This document shows, piece by piece, positions 61,158 to 64,000 of a stretch of 64,000 nt of DNA. Below the pieces are notes generated by a model that was not told where the DNA came from, searched no databases, and saw only the letters and a list, made by a program, of their open reading frames with translations. Within the stretch, counting starts at the first letter, position 1. The number at the start of each line of letters is the position of its first letter. The position numbers and the translations under genes were made by a program. Source of the stretch: Paramoeba atlantica (lineage: Eukaryota > Discosea); NCBI GenBank assembly GCA_977017575.1, contig CDRNVI010000139.1, forward strand, positions 62,001 to 126,000, written 5' to 3'.

Positions 61158-61561
61158 ATGGATACGGGTGAGATGTCTTTTATGGGGAATGGTTTGTGTT
61201 GTAACAACTTCAAGATGAAGAAGGGAATCAGAAAGAAGAATCCAAACTCAATTATGCTTGGTTTATCTTAGTTTGGACTCAATTATTTTCAAGGATCAGC
61301 TTTTTTTTGAAATCTTCTTCCTCTTCAATAAACTCCGAATCTGACTTCTTCCTCTCCTCTCTCTCTTTAGTCGAAATGGTGGCGGGATTATGGGGATTAC
61401 AATTTTTTGTGTATTTTTTTCTCTCTTTTACCTATCCGGAACGACGAGATTATATTCAAACACAATTGATGGAAGAAAAAAAAGAAAAAGAAAAAGGGGT
61501 GAGAGAGAATATTTGTGATTTGGATGAGCTTGTGACCATTCCTGTTCCTGATGACAAATGA
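61158..61561 (+). pseudogene. Inverted, internally deleted copy of the MFS transporter gene
   Basis: Three pieces match the neighbouring MFS gene in order. WIRVRCLLWGMVCVVT (near 61158-61210) matches GWRVICVLWGMVCVVT. QDEEGNQKEESKLNYAWF plus ILVWTQLFS (about 61205-61290) matches QDEEGNQKEESNLNYAWF plus LLVWTQLFS. WGLQFFVYFFLSFTYPERRD to the end (61391-61561) matches WGLQCLAYCFLYVAYPQRRN. Parts of the parent are missing between the pieces and the frames do not run on. The last piece is open from ATG 61376 to TGA 61561 and could still be expressed as a short peptide. It lies in the opposite orientation to its parent, 5' end to 5' end. Confidence 0.8.
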
Positions 61562-61618
61562 AACACTTAAAACAAAAAAGAGAAAAAGAAAAGAAATCAA
61601 AAAAAAAACCTTTATTTC

Positions 61619-63799
61619 TTAAAGTTTTCCATTGAAGGGAGGCCAAGGGGGAGATCTCTTCAAATCCCACTCATCAAACTTTAATTCTCTATCTTCAGGA
61701 AGATGCTCAAAATATTTTTGAACCTGACTTAAGAGCTTCAGAATTGGGTATCGGATAAAAAGAGAGATCAAACAAACCGCTTTTTGAGAGACTTCTGAGA
61801 GAGATGGAGGATTCCATTGTGGGTTGGGATCACGGGTAATTAAAGTTGCCTTCACTCCAGTAAAGAAATCCTTATTTTTCTATTTCCTCATTTGAGCCTC
61901 ATGAAATACACACCACAAAAAAGTTTTTGAGAGAGAAAAGAACCATAAAGGTTTGGGACATTCGATATTCCATTTTGAGACACTCAACAAGAGACAAAAA
62001 TTTCCCAGTTTGCAATGACATTAAAACAACCTGAAAAAAAATCAAAACCATTCAATCAAAAGGAAGAAAGCGAAAAATCTTACTTTTAAACTTGTTGGAG
62101 AAGCTTTGTTGAGTCCTTTGATGGCCAACGCAGCCCACTCTTCTTCTTTGTATTCATTCAATCTTTCCAAGATTTCTTCCACTTCAAGAGCCCCAAAACA
62201 TTTTTCAATTTTCCTGAGAATTCGGGAACATTCAGTGAACTTTGTCTAAAAAAAAATCCCCTAAAAGAGAGAGAGAGAGAGAGAGAAACTCAATAATGGA
62301 GGGTGAATATTTTGATTCTGGAAGACTTTCAGTATGTTTCGCCAAAGCAGCTTCCAAGTTGGCCTCATCATCAATTCCTAGAAAGAAAATTAAATTCAAA
62401 AAGGTTTCAAAAAAAAGGAAGAATCAAATGGGGATGAGACCTTTGAGTGATTCTTCCAGTTCTTGAGAATGTTCAGGACAATAATGAGTGGCAATTCCAA
62501 AATGAACAAGATCAGCCCCCTTCAAACGAGCTGGAAAATAACTCAAAAAAATATTATTTGAAAATAAAATGAAAATCAAGAGACCTCCAGTCAATCCAAG
62601 AAAGACTCCAAAGTTGTGAGGAAGACGAGACAAAAAAAACGACCCTCCAACCTAAGCAGCCCATTTGTTTTGATTAAAAAAAGAATCCAATGAAAAACAA
62701 CATTTGAAAAGAAAAACAAAACATCGCAAAAGAAGCCAATTGCAGTCTCAGGCATGGCAAAAACAGAAGAATTGAATGCAACTCTCACTTTTCCATGAAC
62801 AGAAAGACCAACTCCCCCTAAGATATTCATTTCAGAGATTGAAAAAAGAGGAGAATGAAAAAGAAAGAAAAGAGAACCTCCCATTGTAATCCCATCAAGA
62901 AGAGCGACTTGAGGAGTTGTAAGTTGAGCAATTCGATTATTTAATTTATATTCTTCATAAAAGAATTCTTTGGTGATATTGGGGTCAGATCCTTCTTCTT
63001 TTATTCCTGAGATTCTTCATCAATGATTTCCAAAGAAGAAAAAGTTCGAGTTCGAGTTCGAATTCTTATCATTTTGGAATCTTTTCGAAAATGAGGGGTA
63101 AAATGAAACCACTATCATAAATTGCCCGAATATCTCCTCCCGCACAGAAAGCCTGAGCAATAAAAATGCATATTAAAATGCAAAATTTTTTAATTTAATT
63201 CTATATATTCAAAAAAAATAATAATCAAAGTAAAGAGAAAAGACCTTTTGTCCAGTCCCTTGAAGAACAATCACTTTTTCTTGTGCGTCTTCCTCCCATT
63301 TCTATTCCCAATTGAAAATCAGAAAAACAAGGGAGGAAAAAACATCTTTCAAGAAAAAGAAAAAAGAAAAGAAGAAAAAGAAAACTTGATAGTTTGGATA
63401 AAGATATCGAATCTGAGGAAGGTTAAGAGCATTCAAAGCCTTTGGTCTTTAAATTTCAAAAAAAAAATGTTTCAGATCAGAGAGAGAGAGAGAGAGAGGA
63501 AGGAAAAAGAAAGAAAAACCGATTTAAGGTGACAAATCGAGCATTTCCCAATTTTTCTGTCAAAACTTCTCCCTCTGCTTCCTGTTTTGTTTTTTTTTTC
63601 ATCACCTTTTCTCTGTTGTTTCTTTTCTCTTTTTTTGCTTCTCTTCTCATCTTTTTCTTTTTTTTCGCTTGGAAAGTTTGAGAAAAACCCGAAGAGGGGA
63701 AGAAGTTGAAAAAGTGGCCATCAAACGACCAACCCTCAAGCAACTTCGAAGAGAAAGAGAAGAAGAAGAAGGCCCAAACAATGAACAAACTCCCAACAT
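61619..63799 (-). CDS. HIBCH: 3-hydroxyisobutyryl-CoA hydrolase, mitochondrial type (HIBCH)
   Basis: Splits 3-hydroxyisobutyryl-CoA in valine breakdown; it belongs to the crotonase/enoyl-CoA hydratase fold. The likely start is ATG 63799, [20 protein letters not shown], rich in Ser and Arg like a mitochondrial targeting peptide. A 62-nt intron would then lead into [15 protein letters not shown] and [11 protein letters not shown]. The next exon gives [36 protein letters not shown] follows, then [14 protein letters not shown] and [20 protein letters not shown], which contains the catalytic Glu (PET) and Asp (DV). [42 protein letters not shown] and [20 protein letters not shown] complete the family. 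It ends NGKL and TAA. The 5' exon structure is the least certain part; ATG 63657 is an alternative start without the targeting peptide. Confidence 0.87.
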
Positions 63800-64000
63800 C
63801 CCCCAAATTCGAAGAAGAGAAAAAGGAAAGAAAAAAGATACGGTTTTTCGATACCAAAAAAAAGCGATAAAATCCTTTTTGGTGGTGCCTTTTTTTGCTC
63901 CCAAATCGTTGGTAATTTTCTTTTTGGGCAACGGAAAAGGTTTGGCTAGTTCTGGCGAGCGTTCCAACGGAACTGTTCTCAGCCCTCGGCGGCCGGCGAG

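Noticed and set aside
62265-62290. (GA)n run as a regulatory element
   Set aside because: It lies in an intron of the minus-strand hydrolase gene and is simply the purine side of a pyrimidine-rich intron. The same holds at 63478-63498.

Overview
The window is nuclear DNA from a unicellular eukaryote. Nearly every gene is cut by short GT-AG introns (roughly 30-220 nt) that are T/C-rich on the coding strand, so genes on the minus strand show A/G-rich introns on the strand given. TAA, TAG and TGA all end genes, so the code looks standard. Two multidomain RasGEFs, an atypical Rho-like GTPase, a Frizzled-like receptor with a Cys-rich head, and a diaphanous-type formin are the kit of an amoeboid protist. 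Amoebozoa is my best guess, from gene content only.

Layout, left to right. A RasGEF gene runs off the left edge (+) and carries a tRNA-Ser(GCU) gene inside one intron. A minus-strand adenosine deaminase of the ADA2/ADGF type follows. Next come two tandem paralogues (+, 6.7-11.1 kb and 11.8-16.3 kb) of a long multi-pass membrane protein with a C-terminal 2OG-Fe(II)-oxygenase-like domain. A decayed SAP-domain gene lies between them on the minus strand. Then come a Rho-like pseudo-GTPase (-), a flavin amine oxidase (+), an LRR/F-box/RasGEF protein (-), and a UFD2/UBE4-type U-box ubiquitin ligase with a possible membrane anchor (+).

The middle holds a recent tandem pair of secreted glycosyltransferase-like genes (+, 28.7-33.3 kb), a Frizzled/Smoothened-like receptor (-), a large unrecognised gene (+), and a third, diverged glycosyltransferase-like copy (+, 40.0-42.5 kb). 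The right part holds a Mediator subunit 12 gene (-, about 7.9 kb), a formin (+, about 8.4 kb) with a tandemly duplicated piece at the start of its FH1 exon, an MFS transporter (-) with a broken inverted partial copy beside its 5' end, and a 3-hydroxyisobutyryl-CoA hydrolase (-).

The region is very gene-dense. Convergent neighbours are 31 to about 220 bp apart and most divergent neighbours about 125-430 bp apart. There is no sign of operons or of foreign DNA. The genes do not form one pathway; Ras/Rho signalling and actin control recur. The parts that look least described are the membrane 2OG-oxygenase-like pair, the Rho-like pseudo-GTPase with a novel tail, and the glycosyltransferase-like family. 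All exon joins were read by eye. Gene ends are usually firm, internal splice sites less so.
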